From: an uncultured Eubacteriales bacterium
GTDB lineage: Bacteria; Bacillota; Clostridia; Christensenellales; Borkfalkiaceae
DNA length: 54,585 nucleotides
Assembly: GCA_900542935.1 (NCBI GenBank)
Contig: UQPN01000017.1
Location: 1 to 54,585, forward strand
Direction of reading: 5' to 3'
Numbering within the stretch: the first letter of the stretch is position 1; each line of letters starts with the position of its first letter. The position numbers were made by a program, and so were the translations under genes. Shown here in pieces: positions 9,501 to 17,073 of this stretch. The notes under the pieces are model-generated. The model was not told where the DNA came from. It was given only the letters and a program-made list of their open reading frames with translations, and did no database searches.

Positions 9501-9961
9501 CGCGCGTAACCCATATTCGCAAGCCTCAAAGTCAACGCCGAAAAATCCGCCTCTTTTCCCTCTTCCAGCACCAGAACGGGCAGTTTTTTCGGGAACGGCT
9601 GCAACAGCGCGTCAATCTCCGCCGCCACAACGCGGCAGCCGTTTATCAGCGCGTATTCGCCCTCGATCCGCCGGAACATCGCGTCTTTCGAAAGCGCTTT
9701 GCGGTAAGAAAGCACCTCGTCTTTCGCCGTAATCACCGCGGCTTTCTCCCCGGACAAAACGGAAATATTTTCCGCCGCCGCACGCGCGGAAACGGCGTCC
9801 GCCGTAACGTATAAAACGGGCAAGCCGATGACGGAAGCCAGCAGATATTTCACCGCCGAAGAAACGCCGAAAGCCGCCGCGGGCGTACCGCGACGGACTT
9901 CTTCCGTAAATCTCTCGTAATCGCCGCCGATTTTGGCGGCATTGAAAAATCCCTGTTTCAA
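6521..9961 (-). CDS. mfd: Transcription-repair coupling factor Mfd
   Basis: ATP-dependent translocase that removes RNA polymerase stalled at DNA damage and recruits UvrA. Domains in order: UvrB-like N-terminal region; CarD-like RNA polymerase interaction domain beginning VGDYAVHETHGVGRV near residue 491; helicase motor with Walker A GDVGFGKT (638-645) and DEEQ box (739-742), motifs ATPIPRT, TTTIIENGID and QLRGRVGRG; TRCF C-terminal UvrA-like domain. Length 1146 is typical. I place the start at TTG 9961, seven bases after AGGAAGAG, giving MKQGFFNAAKIGGDYERF. The frame runs on to TTG 10015, but those 18 extra codons are lysine/arginine rich, with no ribosome binding site. Follows pth and prs, the usual order. 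Confidence 0.96.
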   Translation of the reverse strand: MKQGFFNAAKIGGDYERFTEEVRRGTPAAAFGVSSAVKYLLASVIGLPVLYVTADAVSARAAAENISVLSGEKAAVITAKDEVLSYRKALSKDAMFRRIEGEYALINGCRVVAAEIDALLQPFPKKLPVLVLEEGKEADFSALTLRLANMGYARVSEVESKGAYALRGDILDIFPVGEENPVRVDFFGDEVEKIKPYDMETGNRLEPKTRLAILPAADCFIAKDEIAGVKEVLRESLAEFTTRESYVRANTIVSELLSGLEQAEEDGKTRGCEALSAEEFLLPLLGNSGTIFDLLPGNAVIVFDESKTLRDKCEAIYKEFEERYSRLKAGGEVLSFSHGQLTEKQAFYDGLKKFRLAAVQTFTGNPFFFTPLKIFNFRVTPVSRYLNAAPQLITDLKNWLKGGYRAVLFCGNENRLAKMSETLSDAYVPTEPTADFDALHAVGLTSEALDKGFILHEAKFVAIGTGDLYTKPVEQKRVKRRRGDLFTAPEVGDYAVHETHGVGRVIGTKKIETTDGTKEYVALEYKDGDTLYVPVENMDSLSKYVGGDHPPLSKIGGAEFERVKARVKASIKKMAFDLKALYAARAENRGYAFPENQAFMSEFEEAFPYELTPDQADSVAEIKADMCSGKVMDRLLCGDVGFGKTEVAFRAAYLCILGGKQAALMCPGTVLCNQHYDTALKRFEPFGVKIAVLNRFATPKETKATLDGLADGSIDFVIGTHRLLSADVKFKDLGLLILDEEQRFGVEHKEKIKHLRNNIDCLTMTATPIPRTLHMSLTGIRDISTIRTAPRERLPVQTYVAEETETLIRDACIRELSRDGQVFILYNRVESIYTFAAKVAAIVPEARISVAHGRMDKTVLENNVYDFYSGKSNVLVTTTIIENGIDLPNANTLIVIDSERLGISQLYQLRGRVGRGSRLAHAYFTYKAERVMTENAAERLKAIMQFTELGSGYKLAMRDLEIRGAGNVLGAEQHGHMDKVGYELYAKLLKEELTGETEEEVELDVRTDAYIPEKYVESSAGRLDTYKQIAEIRSVADYKRVYSSLKEVYGDPPAAVVNLLVIAAMKAYASRLGVKKICAAKKFGSLEFSGMEKLGAKGVQAAMEKYAGRIRLNMSVAPVIEFAIAGQPVEVMAEMTKFLKFALQGG

Positions 9962-10037
9962 TCTCTTACTCTTCCTATATTTTACAGGTTTGCTTTTAAT
10001 TTGTTTTTCCGGCAAAAATTTCCGGTCTTATTTCCGA

Positions 10038-10302
10038 CTTCCCTTCCGGCAGGCTTCGCCTGTTTCATAACGGATTGTTACAAACCGATTCAAATTTTAT
10101 TTATTGCCTTTTTTATATCCCTTGCTTTCCCCTTTGGGTTTAGCCTTGTTGCGTTACCGTCAGGCAATCTCGGCAAGTAGAGTGCGCGAAACGACAAATC
10201 TTGCTTTCCCCTTTAGGGAAAGTGGCGAGCCTTTGCGAGCCGATAGAGGTCAAATTAAATTCCGCCTTACGTCAAGGCTTCCCCTTGCCTGCAAAAAATT
10301 TC
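10038..10302 (+). repeat. Dispersed intergenic repeat, copy 1 (composite)
   Basis: This mfd-pth gap holds modules that recur at 13645-13960. Module A (10038-10080) has CTTC...GGCAGGCTTCGCCTGT and TTCATAACGGATTGTT. Module B is a fragment at 10121-10138 and a full copy at 10200-10254, beginning CTTGCTTTCCCCTTTAGGG and ending GAGCCGATAGAGGTCAAA. Module C (10271-10297) is GTCAAGGCTTCCCCTTGCC plus an A-rich tail. GGCAGGC/GCCTG and CTTTCCCC/GGGAAAG can form small hairpins. Short ORFs through it (SPLGKVASLCEPIEV) are not genes. Confidence 0.8.
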
Positions 10303-10343
10303 GCCCCGACCTCGCCCCCGCAGAAAGGTGTGCCGCTCTGCGC

Positions 10344-10907
10344 TTATCCGTTAAACTTATTCATCACGTCCTCGATCTTCATACCGCCCGCAAACGCAAT
10401 CGCCGCGTCCGCCGCCCTGCCGCACGCTTCCGAAAACAGCTCGTAATCGTCCTTGCGGATTTCCGAAAGCACGTAATCGATGATGGGGATATTCACCGCC
10501 GCGTCGCGGATGCCTATCCTGATCCGCGGAAAGTTCGTCCAGCCCGTTTCGCCGATTACCGAGCGCATCCCGTTGTGCGTGCCCGCGCTTCCTTCGGGGC
10601 GGATGCGGATTTTCCCTTTCGGCAAATCGTAATCGTCGTAAATCACGGCAACGTGTTCGGGCGGCACTTTGTATTTTGCAGCCAACTGCTTCACCGCGCG
10701 CCCGGAATTGTTCATATACGTAACGGGGCGGGCGATAATCACCTTTTCGCCGCCGATAAACGCCTCGGCTACCGAGGCTTCGCACTCCTTCTTTTTAAAT
10801 TTCACGTCCAGCTTTTCCGCCGCGTCGCCCGCCGCGATAAAGCCCATGTTATGAAACGTTTTTTCGTATTTCTTTTCGGGATTTCCCAGCCCCACTATCA
10901 GATACAT
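10344..10907 (-). CDS. pth: Peptidyl-tRNA hydrolase
   Basis: Cleaves peptidyl-tRNA released from stalled ribosomes and so recycles tRNA. 187 residues, the full family length. GLGNPEKKYEKTFHNMGF carries Asn9 and catalytic His19; RPVTYMNNSG and YDDYDLP supply the substrate-binding Asn and the catalytic-pair Asp; GSAGTHNGM is the conserved loop, with Thr where Gly is usual. A TGGAG lies 11 bases before ATG. It sits between prs and mfd on the same strand, as in many Bacillota, but a 380-base repeat-filled gap separates it from mfd. Confidence 0.97.
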   Translation of the reverse strand: MYLIVGLGNPEKKYEKTFHNMGFIAAGDAAEKLDVKFKKKECEASVAEAFIGGEKVIIARPVTYMNNSGRAVKQLAAKYKVPPEHVAVIYDDYDLPKGKIRIRPEGSAGTHNGMRSVIGETGWTNFPRIRIGIRDAAVNIPIIDYVLSEIRKDDYELFSEACGRAADAAIAFAGGMKIEDVMNKFNG

Positions 10908-11046
10908 CTTATTTTATTCTCCAACGCTTCAAAGAAAACAACCGCCGCCCCCGGCATGCGCGCCCGGACGGCGCGCGGATAAAAGACGGCGACGGCGTAT
11001 TCTCTTTCGTTTTACAGCCGGATAAAAACCGAACGTTTCTATCCTA

Positions 11047-11991
11047 TCAGTCGTACAGCTTCGACATCGGTTTATCGAGGTACACGTTTTCGATTGCCGC
11101 CGCGAAAATATCCGCCACGGTAAGCACTTCGAATTTTTCTCTCATCTTCTCTTCGGGGAGATGAATGGTATCCAGCATCACAAGCTTCGTAATCGGCGAT
11201 TTTTCCAGCCGTTCCACCGCGGGCCCGGAAAGCACCGCGTGCGTGCACGCCGCATAAATTTCGGTAGCGCCGAGGTCTTTCAAAGCCTGCGCGCCCTGGC
11301 AGATGGTGCCGGCGGTATCGATCATATCGTCCACCATAAAGCAGCGCTTGCCTTTCACGTCGCCGATGATGTTCATAACTTCCATCACGTTCGCCTTGGG
11401 GCGGCGCTTATCGATGATGGCGATGGGCACGCCGAATTTTTCGGCAACTTTTCTCGCGCGCTTCACGCTGCCCATATCGGGCGACACCACCACGTCGATG
11501 TTGCCCTCTTTCGCAAAATGATTGTAAATCGTGGGACCGCCCAGAAGGTTGTCCACGGGAATATCGAAGAATCCCTGAATCTGTTCCGCGTGCAAATCCA
11601 TCGTAAGAACGCGGTCGGCGCCCGCCGCCGTAATCAGATTCGCCACCAGTTTCGCCGTAATGGGATCTCTGGAACGCGCTTTTCTGTCCTGACGCGCATA
11701 GCCGAAGTAGGGAATCACCGCCGTGATACGTCCCGCGCTGGCGCGTTTCGCCGCGTCGATCATAATCAGCAGTTCCATTAAGTTATCGTTCACGGGCGAG
11801 CAGGTAGACTGAATAATGAACAAATCTCTGCCGCGCACCGTTTCTTCGATGTGTACGCTGATTTCGCCGTCGGAAAACGTGGTTACTTCGATGCCGCCAA
11901 GCTCGGTATTAAGCTTTTTCGCAATCGCTTGCGCCAAAGGTAAGTTCGAGTTTCCCGAAAACAACTTGATTTCGTTACCGTGAGTTATCAT
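11047..11991 (-). CDS. prs: Ribose-phosphate pyrophosphokinase (PRPP synthase)
   Basis: Makes PRPP from ribose 5-phosphate and ATP for nucleotide, His, Trp and NAD synthesis. 314 residues, class I length. Visible motifs: GNSNLPLAQ near the N-terminus, TFSDGEI, the RQDRK ATP loop, the DLHAEQIQGFF segment, KRRP, and the PRPP-binding VDDMIDTAGT. AGAGG lies upstream of ATG 11991 at normal spacing. A strong promoter about 136 bases upstream gives a leader of roughly 128 bases in which I see no known riboswitch. Confidence 0.97.
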   Translation of the reverse strand: MITHGNEIKLFSGNSNLPLAQAIAKKLNTELGGIEVTTFSDGEISVHIEETVRGRDLFIIQSTCSPVNDNLMELLIMIDAAKRASAGRITAVIPYFGYARQDRKARSRDPITAKLVANLITAAGADRVLTMDLHAEQIQGFFDIPVDNLLGGPTIYNHFAKEGNIDVVVSPDMGSVKRARKVAEKFGVPIAIIDKRRPKANVMEVMNIIGDVKGKRCFMVDDMIDTAGTICQGAQALKDLGATEIYAACTHAVLSGPAVERLEKSPITKLVMLDTIHLPEEKMREKFEVLTVADIFAAAIENVYLDKPMSKLYD

Positions 11992-12126
11992 TTTGTATAT
12001 TACCTCTTTTCTCTCCGCAGAAAAATTCTCCCGCCGCCGGCTTTCCCGCCGGATCGCGTTCGTATTCCCCCGCGAAGTTTTTTTAACAAATCATAAAAAC
12101 AGCCCGGTTCTTCCCTCTTTTTATAT

Positions 12127-12155
12127 ATCATACATTATTTCGCCGCTTTCGTCAA
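12127..12155 (-). promoter_or_regulatory. Promoter of prs with overlapping palindrome
   Basis: Minus strand TTGACG (12150-12155), 17-base spacer, TATGAT (12127-12132). The -35 box is one arm of CGTCAA-CCGAT-TTGACG (12150-12166), extended by GCCGC (12142-12146) and GCGGC (12167-12171). The palindrome could be an operator or a weak end signal for tadA. Confidence 0.72.
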
Positions 12156-12185
12156 CCGATTTGACGGCGGCTTACGATTTTCTTC

Positions 12186-12722
12186 TCAATTTTGTGAAAA
12201 TTGTTCGTTTTCGGCAAGTTTTTTCCGTTGCTCCGCCCTTTCTTCTTTCTCCGCCTTCAGCCGCGCCCGCAACGCGGTGAAAAATTCCGTCAGAATCTCC
12301 GAACACTCCTCTTCCAGTACCCCGCCGCGCACTTCCGTCGTATGGTTTAAAAGATTCGCCGCCGCCAGTTCTCCCGTCAGCGAACGCCCCTTCTGCTCCT
12401 TCGCGCCGAAATACAGTTTGTCCACGCGCGCGTTCAGCGCCGCCCCCATACACATCGGGCACGGCTCTAAGGTAACGTACAGTTCGCACCCTTCGGGCAA
12501 CCGCCACGAATGAAATTTCCGGCACGCGCCGTCAATCGCCATCATCTCCGCGTGCGCGCTGGCAAGCTGCTTTTTCAGCCGACGGTTATATCCCTTCGCC
12601 ACCACCTTGTTTTCGTAAACGACCACCGCCCCGATGGGCACTTCGCCCTCTTTCAGCCCTTTCTTCGCCTGACGGAGCGCCGCCAGCATGAATTTTTCTT
12701 CCCTGTTTCTCTTTTTGCTCAT
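12186..12722 (-). CDS. tadA: tRNA-specific adenosine deaminase (A34 to inosine)
   Basis: Zinc enzyme that converts the wobble adenosine of tRNA-Arg(ACG) to inosine. In 178 residues the deaminase core shows GEVPIGAVVV, SAHAEMMAI (zinc His and catalytic Glu), and LEPCPMCMGA (zinc Cys pair). A lysine/glutamate-rich tail of about 25 residues extends past the usual end. Starts 23 bases after the M14 peptidase gene on the same strand, so the two are likely co-transcribed. Confidence 0.95.
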   Translation of the reverse strand: MSKKRNREEKFMLAALRQAKKGLKEGEVPIGAVVVYENKVVAKGYNRRLKKQLASAHAEMMAIDGACRKFHSWRLPEGCELYVTLEPCPMCMGAALNARVDKLYFGAKEQKGRSLTGELAAANLLNHTTEVRGGVLEEECSEILTEFFTALRARLKAEKEERAEQRKKLAENEQFSQN

Positions 12723-12745
12723 AGTCCTGCCTTTTTCTTTCCGCG

Positions 12746-13573
12746 CTACCTTGTCGCGCGCTTCACCGAGTACGATAAATCCGCAATCGCGTTTTTACAT
12801 TTGCGCACGATATCTTTCAGTTCTGCCGCGCCCAGCGGGTGCGCCGCATCTTCCCGCCCCGCTTCCACCGTGAACGCGGGAATGCCCGCCTTTTCGACGC
12901 ACCAGTCCTTGTATCCGCCCGCGCTGCCTTCCGCCTCGCCGAGAGGATACCCCGTAGAAAAGGAAAGCGACTTCGCCAGCGCGTAATCGCGGTACGCGCG
13001 CATGCCTTTCTGACGAAACCTCCAGTAAATTTCTTCGCCCTTCGTGTGAAACGAAACGGTGTAATCGGGCTTTACCTCCTCGGTAAACGCTTTCAGCGCC
13101 TGCGTTTCCGGTTCGGAAAACGGCGCCTTTCCCACGTAATTTTCGCTGCCCGGCACAAACACATTGCTTTTTCCCGTCCCCCAGCCGGCCGCAAAGTTCA
13201 CGTTCAGATCCACGCCTCTGCCGTTGGCTTTCCAAAGCGAAAAATCTTTGTTTCCGCCGTTGAAAGCAAGCAGCTCCGCCCGTTTTTCTTTCGGCGCGGA
13301 AACTAGCCCTTTCGCCGAAAGCATCGCGCCGTCGGGGTTTGCCAGCGGAACAAACCATACGCTGCCGCAAACGCCGCCGCGGCGGAAGTGTTCGAACGCA
13401 AGATAACTTGTGATAAATTCTCTGCCGTGCATCGCGTACTGAACGATTCCCGCGGGCGCGCCGTGTCCGAGTTTTATCGCATAAATTTCCCTGCCGAAAA
13501 AGCTTCTGCCTATCACCCGTTTTTCGCCGGGCGAAGAACGGAAAAAACTTTGCACATCTTTCAATACGTTCAT
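12746..13573 (-). CDS. M14-family zinc carboxypeptidase-like peptidase
   Basis: 275 residues with the metallocarboxypeptidase outline: MHGREF gives the HxxE zinc pair, NPDGA and GVDLNVNF are the substrate-binding segments (DLNRNF usual; Arg replaced by Val here), SFHTKGEEIYWRF supplies the third zinc His, and FTVEAG the catalytic Glu. The size, lack of a signal peptide and GEEIYWRF resemble gamma-D-glutamyl-diaminopimelate peptidases of the MpaA/ENP1 type, so a role in murein peptide recycling is likely but inferred. The loss of the DLNRNF arginine is worth noting. A 12-bp palindrome (13583-13594) lies just upstream; no clear promoter was found. Confidence 0.85.
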   Translation of the reverse strand: MNVLKDVQSFFRSSPGEKRVIGRSFFGREIYAIKLGHGAPAGIVQYAMHGREFITSYLAFEHFRRGGVCGSVWFVPLANPDGAMLSAKGLVSAPKEKRAELLAFNGGNKDFSLWKANGRGVDLNVNFAAGWGTGKSNVFVPGSENYVGKAPFSEPETQALKAFTEEVKPDYTVSFHTKGEEIYWRFRQKGMRAYRDYALAKSLSFSTGYPLGEAEGSAGGYKDWCVEKAGIPAFTVEAGREDAAHPLGAAELKDIVRKCKNAIADLSYSVKRATR

Positions 13574-13582
13574 ACCCGCAAC

Positions 13583-13594
13583 ATATGCGCATAT
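13583..13594. promoter_or_regulatory. Perfect 12-bp palindrome upstream of the M14 peptidase gene
   Basis: ATATGCGCATAT lies ten bases before the ATG at 13573, a position where a repressor could block transcription or translation. Nothing else supports a role. Confidence 0.25.
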
Positions 13595-13644
13595 TCAAAA
13601 ATGTGTGTCTTAATCCCGCTTTCCCTTGGAACTTTTACCTCATT

Positions 13645-13960
13645 CAAAGCCTTCCCCTTGCCTGCATAAAATTTTGCTCACAAAATTTTCTTCGGCAAAA
13701 ATGTGAAGCCTATCCTTGCGTCAAGGCTTCCCCTCGGGCAGGCTTCGCCTGTTTCGTTATGCCGGCATTATCCTTGCTTTCCCCTTTGGGGAAAGTGGCA
13801 AGCCTTTGCGAGCCGATAGAGGTCAATCTGAAATTTTGCCTTTGATACCGCCTTCCCCTCGGGCAGGCTTCGCCTGTCTCATAACGGATTGTTTCTTATC
13901 GTTTACATTTTCAGTCTTTGCCTTTGGTATAGGTTTCCCCTCGGGGGGGGGCTTGCGAAA
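13645..13960 (+). repeat. Dispersed intergenic repeat, copy 2 (composite)
   Basis: Shares modules with 10038-10302. Module C appears at 13645-13680 and again at 13718-13733. Module A is at 13731-13765 and 13848-13893 (the latter ending TCTCATAACGGATTGTT). Module B is complete at 13773-13827, with CTTTGGGGAAAGTGGC and ending CGATAGAGGTCAA. A degenerate copy near 13932 includes an eight-G run (13942-13949). The modules occur in shuffled order, which argues for repeated insertion or exchange rather than one duplication. Confidence 0.8.
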
Positions 13961-13991
13961 CAAGGCGGTGAAGAAAAGATTTCTTTCATTT

Positions 13992-14031
13992 TTTGTTTGA
14001 AAAATCGCTCCGCAAAATTTTTTCAAACAAA
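13992..14031. repeat. 13-bp inverted repeat
   Basis: TTTGTTTGAAAAA (13992-14004) and its exact complement TTTTTCAAACAAA (14019-14031) around a 14-base loop, 97 bases past the end of rlmH. It may end rlmH transcription, although no U run follows on the minus strand. Confidence 0.5.
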
Positions 14032-14127
14032 GGGGCAGTATGCAAACGAACAAAGACTCAAAAGAGAACGACTCAAAAGAGAACGGCACGCCAAAGTATT
14101 GCGCCCGTTTATCAGGCGCTTTCCCCG

Positions 14128-14565
14128 CTATTTATGGTAAACGGAACCGGCATTTATCATAAACGCCCGGTACACCTGTTCGCACAGCACCACACGCATC
14201 AGCTGATGCGGCAAAGTCATATCCGAAAACGAAAGCTTAAAATCCGCCTCCCGTTTCACCTCCGCCGCTAGCCCGCACGAAGAGCCGATTAAAAACGTAA
14301 TCTCTTTCCCCTCGTCCGTCAGTTTCTTTACAAGCGCGGCAAACCCTTCGCTGGAAAGCTTTTCGCCCTCCACCGCCAGCGCGATCACATACCCGCGGCA
14401 CGCGGCAAGAATTTCCTTCGCTTCCTCTTCTATCGTCGCGCGCTCGGCAAGTTCTTTCATCTCCACGGCGGCAAACCGCGAAAGCCGCTTTACGTATTCC
14501 GCCACCGCTTCGCGCCAGAAACTTTCTTTCAGCTTTCCTACCGCCACAATGCGTATTTTCTGCAT
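14128..14565 (-). CDS. rlmH: 23S rRNA (pseudouridine1915-N3)-methyltransferase RlmH
   Basis: SPOUT-fold methyltransferase acting on helix 69 of 23S rRNA. 145 residues, close to the usual 159. Landmarks: IVAVGKLKESFWREAVAEY start, FLIGSSCGL (usually IGGSDGL, the SAM loop), LSFSDMTLPHQLMRVVLCEQ, YRAFMI and the C-terminal YHK, which reaches the active site. GGAGAG precedes ATG. It follows the CPBP gene by 18 bases, so both are read from one promoter. Confidence 0.94.
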   Translation of the reverse strand: MQKIRIVAVGKLKESFWREAVAEYVKRLSRFAAVEMKELAERATIEEEAKEILAACRGYVIALAVEGEKLSSEGFAALVKKLTDEGKEITFLIGSSCGLAAEVKREADFKLSFSDMTLPHQLMRVVLCEQVYRAFMINAGSVYHK

Positions 14566-14583
14566 CGTATTTCTCTCCGTTCC

Positions 14584-15528
14584 TTACGCCAGCAGCGCCG
14601 CTATCCAATTCATCGCGCAAAGAACGATTCCCGTCAGCGCGCACAGCACAAACCCTTTCGCGTCCGCTTTCGGTTTCGCCATTTCCGCCGTCTGCATTTC
14701 TTCACGTTTTTCGGGCACCGCCCCGTCGATGTTCTTATCGAAGAACAAAAGGAAAATAATCGAACTTGCCAGCAGCACGCCGAACGCAATCACCAGCCCC
14801 AGCGGCAGCCCCTGCACGCCGCACGCCTCTAAAATCAGAATCAGCGCGTTGTTCACGAAATGCGATACCACGGTGGGCAGAATACTGCCGGAACGCAGCG
14901 CGATCAGCGCGAAACACGCCCCGCAGATAAACTGATAAATCGTCTGCGCGGGGCTCTGATGATACAGCGCAAACAAGCCCGCGCTTGCAAGCACGGCGGC
15001 AACGTTCCCGAACTTCTTCATGCCGTGAAACACAATCCCGCGGAAAAACAGCTCTTCGAGGCACGCGGGCAGCACGGCGATGAAAAGCAGCGCGGGAATG
15101 ATTTTCGCTCCGCTCATCGAAGGCACGGCGGGCGAAGCGGGCGTATAGCCGAACCTTTCCAGCCATTTTAAAAACAGCCCGTTCACCGAAGAGAGAGATA
15201 ACAGCCCCAGCTGCAACGTAATCGCTATGCAGAAATAAATCGCCCGCGGCTTTTTCGCCACAGCTTTCACGCTTGTTTCCGTGCGCGAAAAATACGTGAA
15301 CGCCGTAACCGCAAACGCCGCCTGCGGAATAAAATAAGAAAAATACAAAAACCAGTCCTTGCTTTCGTATCCCTCCTTCAGTCCGCCGCAAAGTCGCGCC
15401 GCAAACAGAAACAGTAACGTAAAAACGTACTGCGCCACAATCGCCACGGAAAAACTTAAACCGGAAGATTTTTCTTCGTTCAGCCCCGTAAACAGTTTTT
15501 TCGTTTTTTTGAAATAAGTGCGTTTCAT
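14584..15528 (-). CDS. CPBP family intramembrane metalloprotease
   Basis: Polytopic membrane protein of 314 residues with the three glutamic-type (Abi/CAAX-like) protease motifs: EELFFRG (Glu158-Glu159, Arg163), FALYH (Phe186-His190) and HFVNN (His223, Asn227). About eight hydrophobic segments are visible. Family members cleave prenylated or other membrane-embedded substrates or act in bacteriocin self-immunity; the substrate here is unknown. The start has no ribosome binding site, and an extended -10 box (TGCTATAAT) ends only seven bases before ATG, so the mRNA would be leaderless. rlmH follows in the same unit. Confidence 0.88.
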   Translation of the reverse strand: MKRTYFKKTKKLFTGLNEEKSSGLSFSVAIVAQYVFTLLFLFAARLCGGLKEGYESKDWFLYFSYFIPQAAFAVTAFTYFSRTETSVKAVAKKPRAIYFCIAITLQLGLLSLSSVNGLFLKWLERFGYTPASPAVPSMSGAKIIPALLFIAVLPACLEELFFRGIVFHGMKKFGNVAAVLASAGLFALYHQSPAQTIYQFICGACFALIALRSGSILPTVVSHFVNNALILILEACGVQGLPLGLVIAFGVLLASSIIFLLFFDKNIDGAVPEKREEMQTAEMAKPKADAKGFVLCALTGIVLCAMNWIAALLA

Positions 15529-15535
15529 ACGTATT

Positions 15536-15544
15536 ATTATAGCA
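15536..15544 (-). promoter_or_regulatory. Extended -10 promoter of the CPBP gene
   Basis: Minus strand TG-C-TATAAT with TATAAT at 15536-15541; no good -35 at 17 bases. Only seven bases separate the -10 from ATG 15528, predicting transcription to start at or next to the A of ATG. Confidence 0.65.
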
Positions 15545-15649
15545 TTTTTTTTGCAATTAGAAAAGCAAATAACGGTTAAAAAGCATAAAAACAGCGCAAA
15601 AAATCGGTGAAATTGCGTGCAAAACCACCCCGAAATCGTTGTTTTCGGC

Positions 15650-15678
15650 TTGATTTTTCACTTCTTTTATGCTATAAT
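15650..15678 (+). promoter_or_regulatory. Promoter of the MFS gene
   Basis: TTGATT (15650-15655), 17-base spacer, TATAAT (15673-15678) preceded by TG (TGCTATAAT). Divergent from the CPBP promoter. Confidence 0.85.
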
Positions 15679-15719
15679 AACCTGAAATCACACGAAAACC
15701 GGGAGTTTTTCATTCGAAA

Positions 15720-16937
15720 ATGCGCAGATTCAAGTCTTTTAAAAGCACGCTTATCGCCTCGTTCGGCGGCTACGTGGTGCAGGGCATCGTAAATACGTTC
15801 GTACCGCTTTTGTTCATCACGTTTCAGAACGAATACGGCATACCGCTTTCGAAAATCACCGCGCTGATTACCATCAACTTTTTACTGCAGCTTTGCGTAG
15901 ACCTCGCCTCGGCGTTTTTCATCGACAAAATCGGCTACCGCGCCTGCGCGTTTTTCGCAAACGCTTTCGCCGCGCTGGGGCTTGTGCTGCTCACGATTCT
16001 GCCGCGCGTTCTGCCCGATCCGTTTGTCGGCTTATTGCTTTCCGTACTCTTTTACGCCATCGGCGGCGGACTATTGGAAGTGGTGGTAAGCCCCATCGTG
16101 GAAGCGTGCCCCTCTAAGCACAAAGCAAAAACGATGAGTCTTCTGCATTCGTTCTACTGCTGGGGCAGCGTGGGCGTGATTTCGCTTTCCGCGCTGTTTT
16201 TCGCCGTGGCAGGCACGCAGCACTGGCGCGTTTTAACGCTGGTATGGGCGATACTTCCCGCCGCGAACGCCGTTTTGTTTTTGTTCGTGCCGCTCGCATC
16301 GCTTTCCGAAGACGGCGCGCCTTCGATGCGCATTTCCGAGCTTTTGAAAAGCAAGCCGTTTTGGCTTTTCTTCTTCATCATCTTAGGCGCGGGCGCGGCG
16401 GAATCCGCCGTGGCGCAATGGGCTTCCGCGTTTGCCGAAAAAGGCTTGGGCGTATCCAAAACGCTGGGCGATTTGTTCGGACCGGCGCTCTTTGGCGTAA
16501 CCATGGGCGTTTCGCGTCTTTTGTACGGCAAATCCGGAGAGAAAATCGATTTGAAAAAAGCCATGACGGCAAGCGGCGTACTGTGCGTGATTTCTTACCT
16601 TATCATCGCGTTTTCGCCCTCGGCGGTACTGTCGCTGTTCGGCATGGCTCTCTGCGGATTTTCGGTGGGACTGATGTGGCCGGGCACGTATTCGCTGGCG
16701 GCGGCAGGCATTAAAAACGGCGGCAACGCAATGTTTTCCTTCCTCGCCCTCGGCGGCGACATCGGCTGCACAAGCGGACCTTCCGTGGCGGGATACATAT
16801 CGGGATTGTTCGGCGACGATTTAAAAATCGGATTCCTGTTCGCCGCGATTTTCCCGCTGATGTTAACGCTGCTGCTGATTTTTTCGGGCAGAAAGAAAAA
16901 AAGCGCAAGCGAAAAAACGGAAGAACGACAAATTTGA
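15720..16937 (+). CDS. Major facilitator superfamily transporter
   Basis: 405 residues with about twelve membrane helices and no signal peptide, ending in a lysine/glutamate-rich cytoplasmic tail. The opening (SFGGYVVQGIVNTFVPLLF) and the repeated GxxxG-rich helices fit an MFS permease of the fucose/sugar-permease or drug-efflux type, but I cannot assign a substrate. GGGAG lies about 15 bases before ATG, too far for a good ribosome binding site. It is a single-gene unit with its own promoter and terminator. The regulator and sugar-oxidoreductase genes downstream may be functionally linked. Confidence 0.85.
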   Translation: MRRFKSFKSTLIASFGGYVVQGIVNTFVPLLFITFQNEYGIPLSKITALITINFLLQLCVDLASAFFIDKIGYRACAFFANAFAALGLVLLTILPRVLPDPFVGLLLSVLFYAIGGGLLEVVVSPIVEACPSKHKAKTMSLLHSFYCWGSVGVISLSALFFAVAGTQHWRVLTLVWAILPAANAVLFLFVPLASLSEDGAPSMRISELLKSKPFWLFFFIILGAGAAESAVAQWASAFAEKGLGVSKTLGDLFGPALFGVTMGVSRLLYGKSGEKIDLKKAMTASGVLCVISYLIIAFSPSAVLSLFGMALCGFSVGLMWPGTYSLAAAGIKNGGNAMFSFLALGGDIGCTSGPSVAGYISGLFGDDLKIGFLFAAIFPLMLTLLLIFSGRKKKSASEKTEERQI

Positions 16938-16963
16938 AACGGCGCAAAATCGCCGTAACCGCC

Positions 16964-16999
16964 GCCGTGCGGAGCCGCCGCTCCGCACGGCGCTTTTTT
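16964..16999 (+). terminator. Terminator of the MFS gene
   Basis: Perfect stem GCCGTGCGGAGC (16964-16975) with GCTCCGCACGGC (16980-16991), four-base loop, then six T. Confidence 0.92.
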
Positions 17000-17013
17000 G
17001 TTTTGAAATTTCC

Positions 17014-17042
17014 TTTACATTTTTTTTTAAACATAGTATAAT
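17014..17042 (+). promoter_or_regulatory. Promoter of the first AraC regulator
   Basis: TTTACA (17014-17019), 17-base spacer, TATAAT (17037-17042). AGGAG (17061-17065) is eight bases before ATG 17074. Confidence 0.85.
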
Positions 17043-17073
17043 AAAATCGTAATTTTTAACAGGAGCTTTTTAT

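Noticed and set aside
9962..10015. TTG 10015 as the mfd start
   Set aside because: The 18 extra codons are Lys/Arg-rich, AT-rich and lack a ribosome binding site, while TTG 9961 has AGGAAGAG at good spacing.
10104..10982. Long plus-strand ORFs across pth, mfd, galT and similar genes
   Set aside because: They mirror GC-rich codons of real genes on the other strand and are full of Arg and His without domain motifs.
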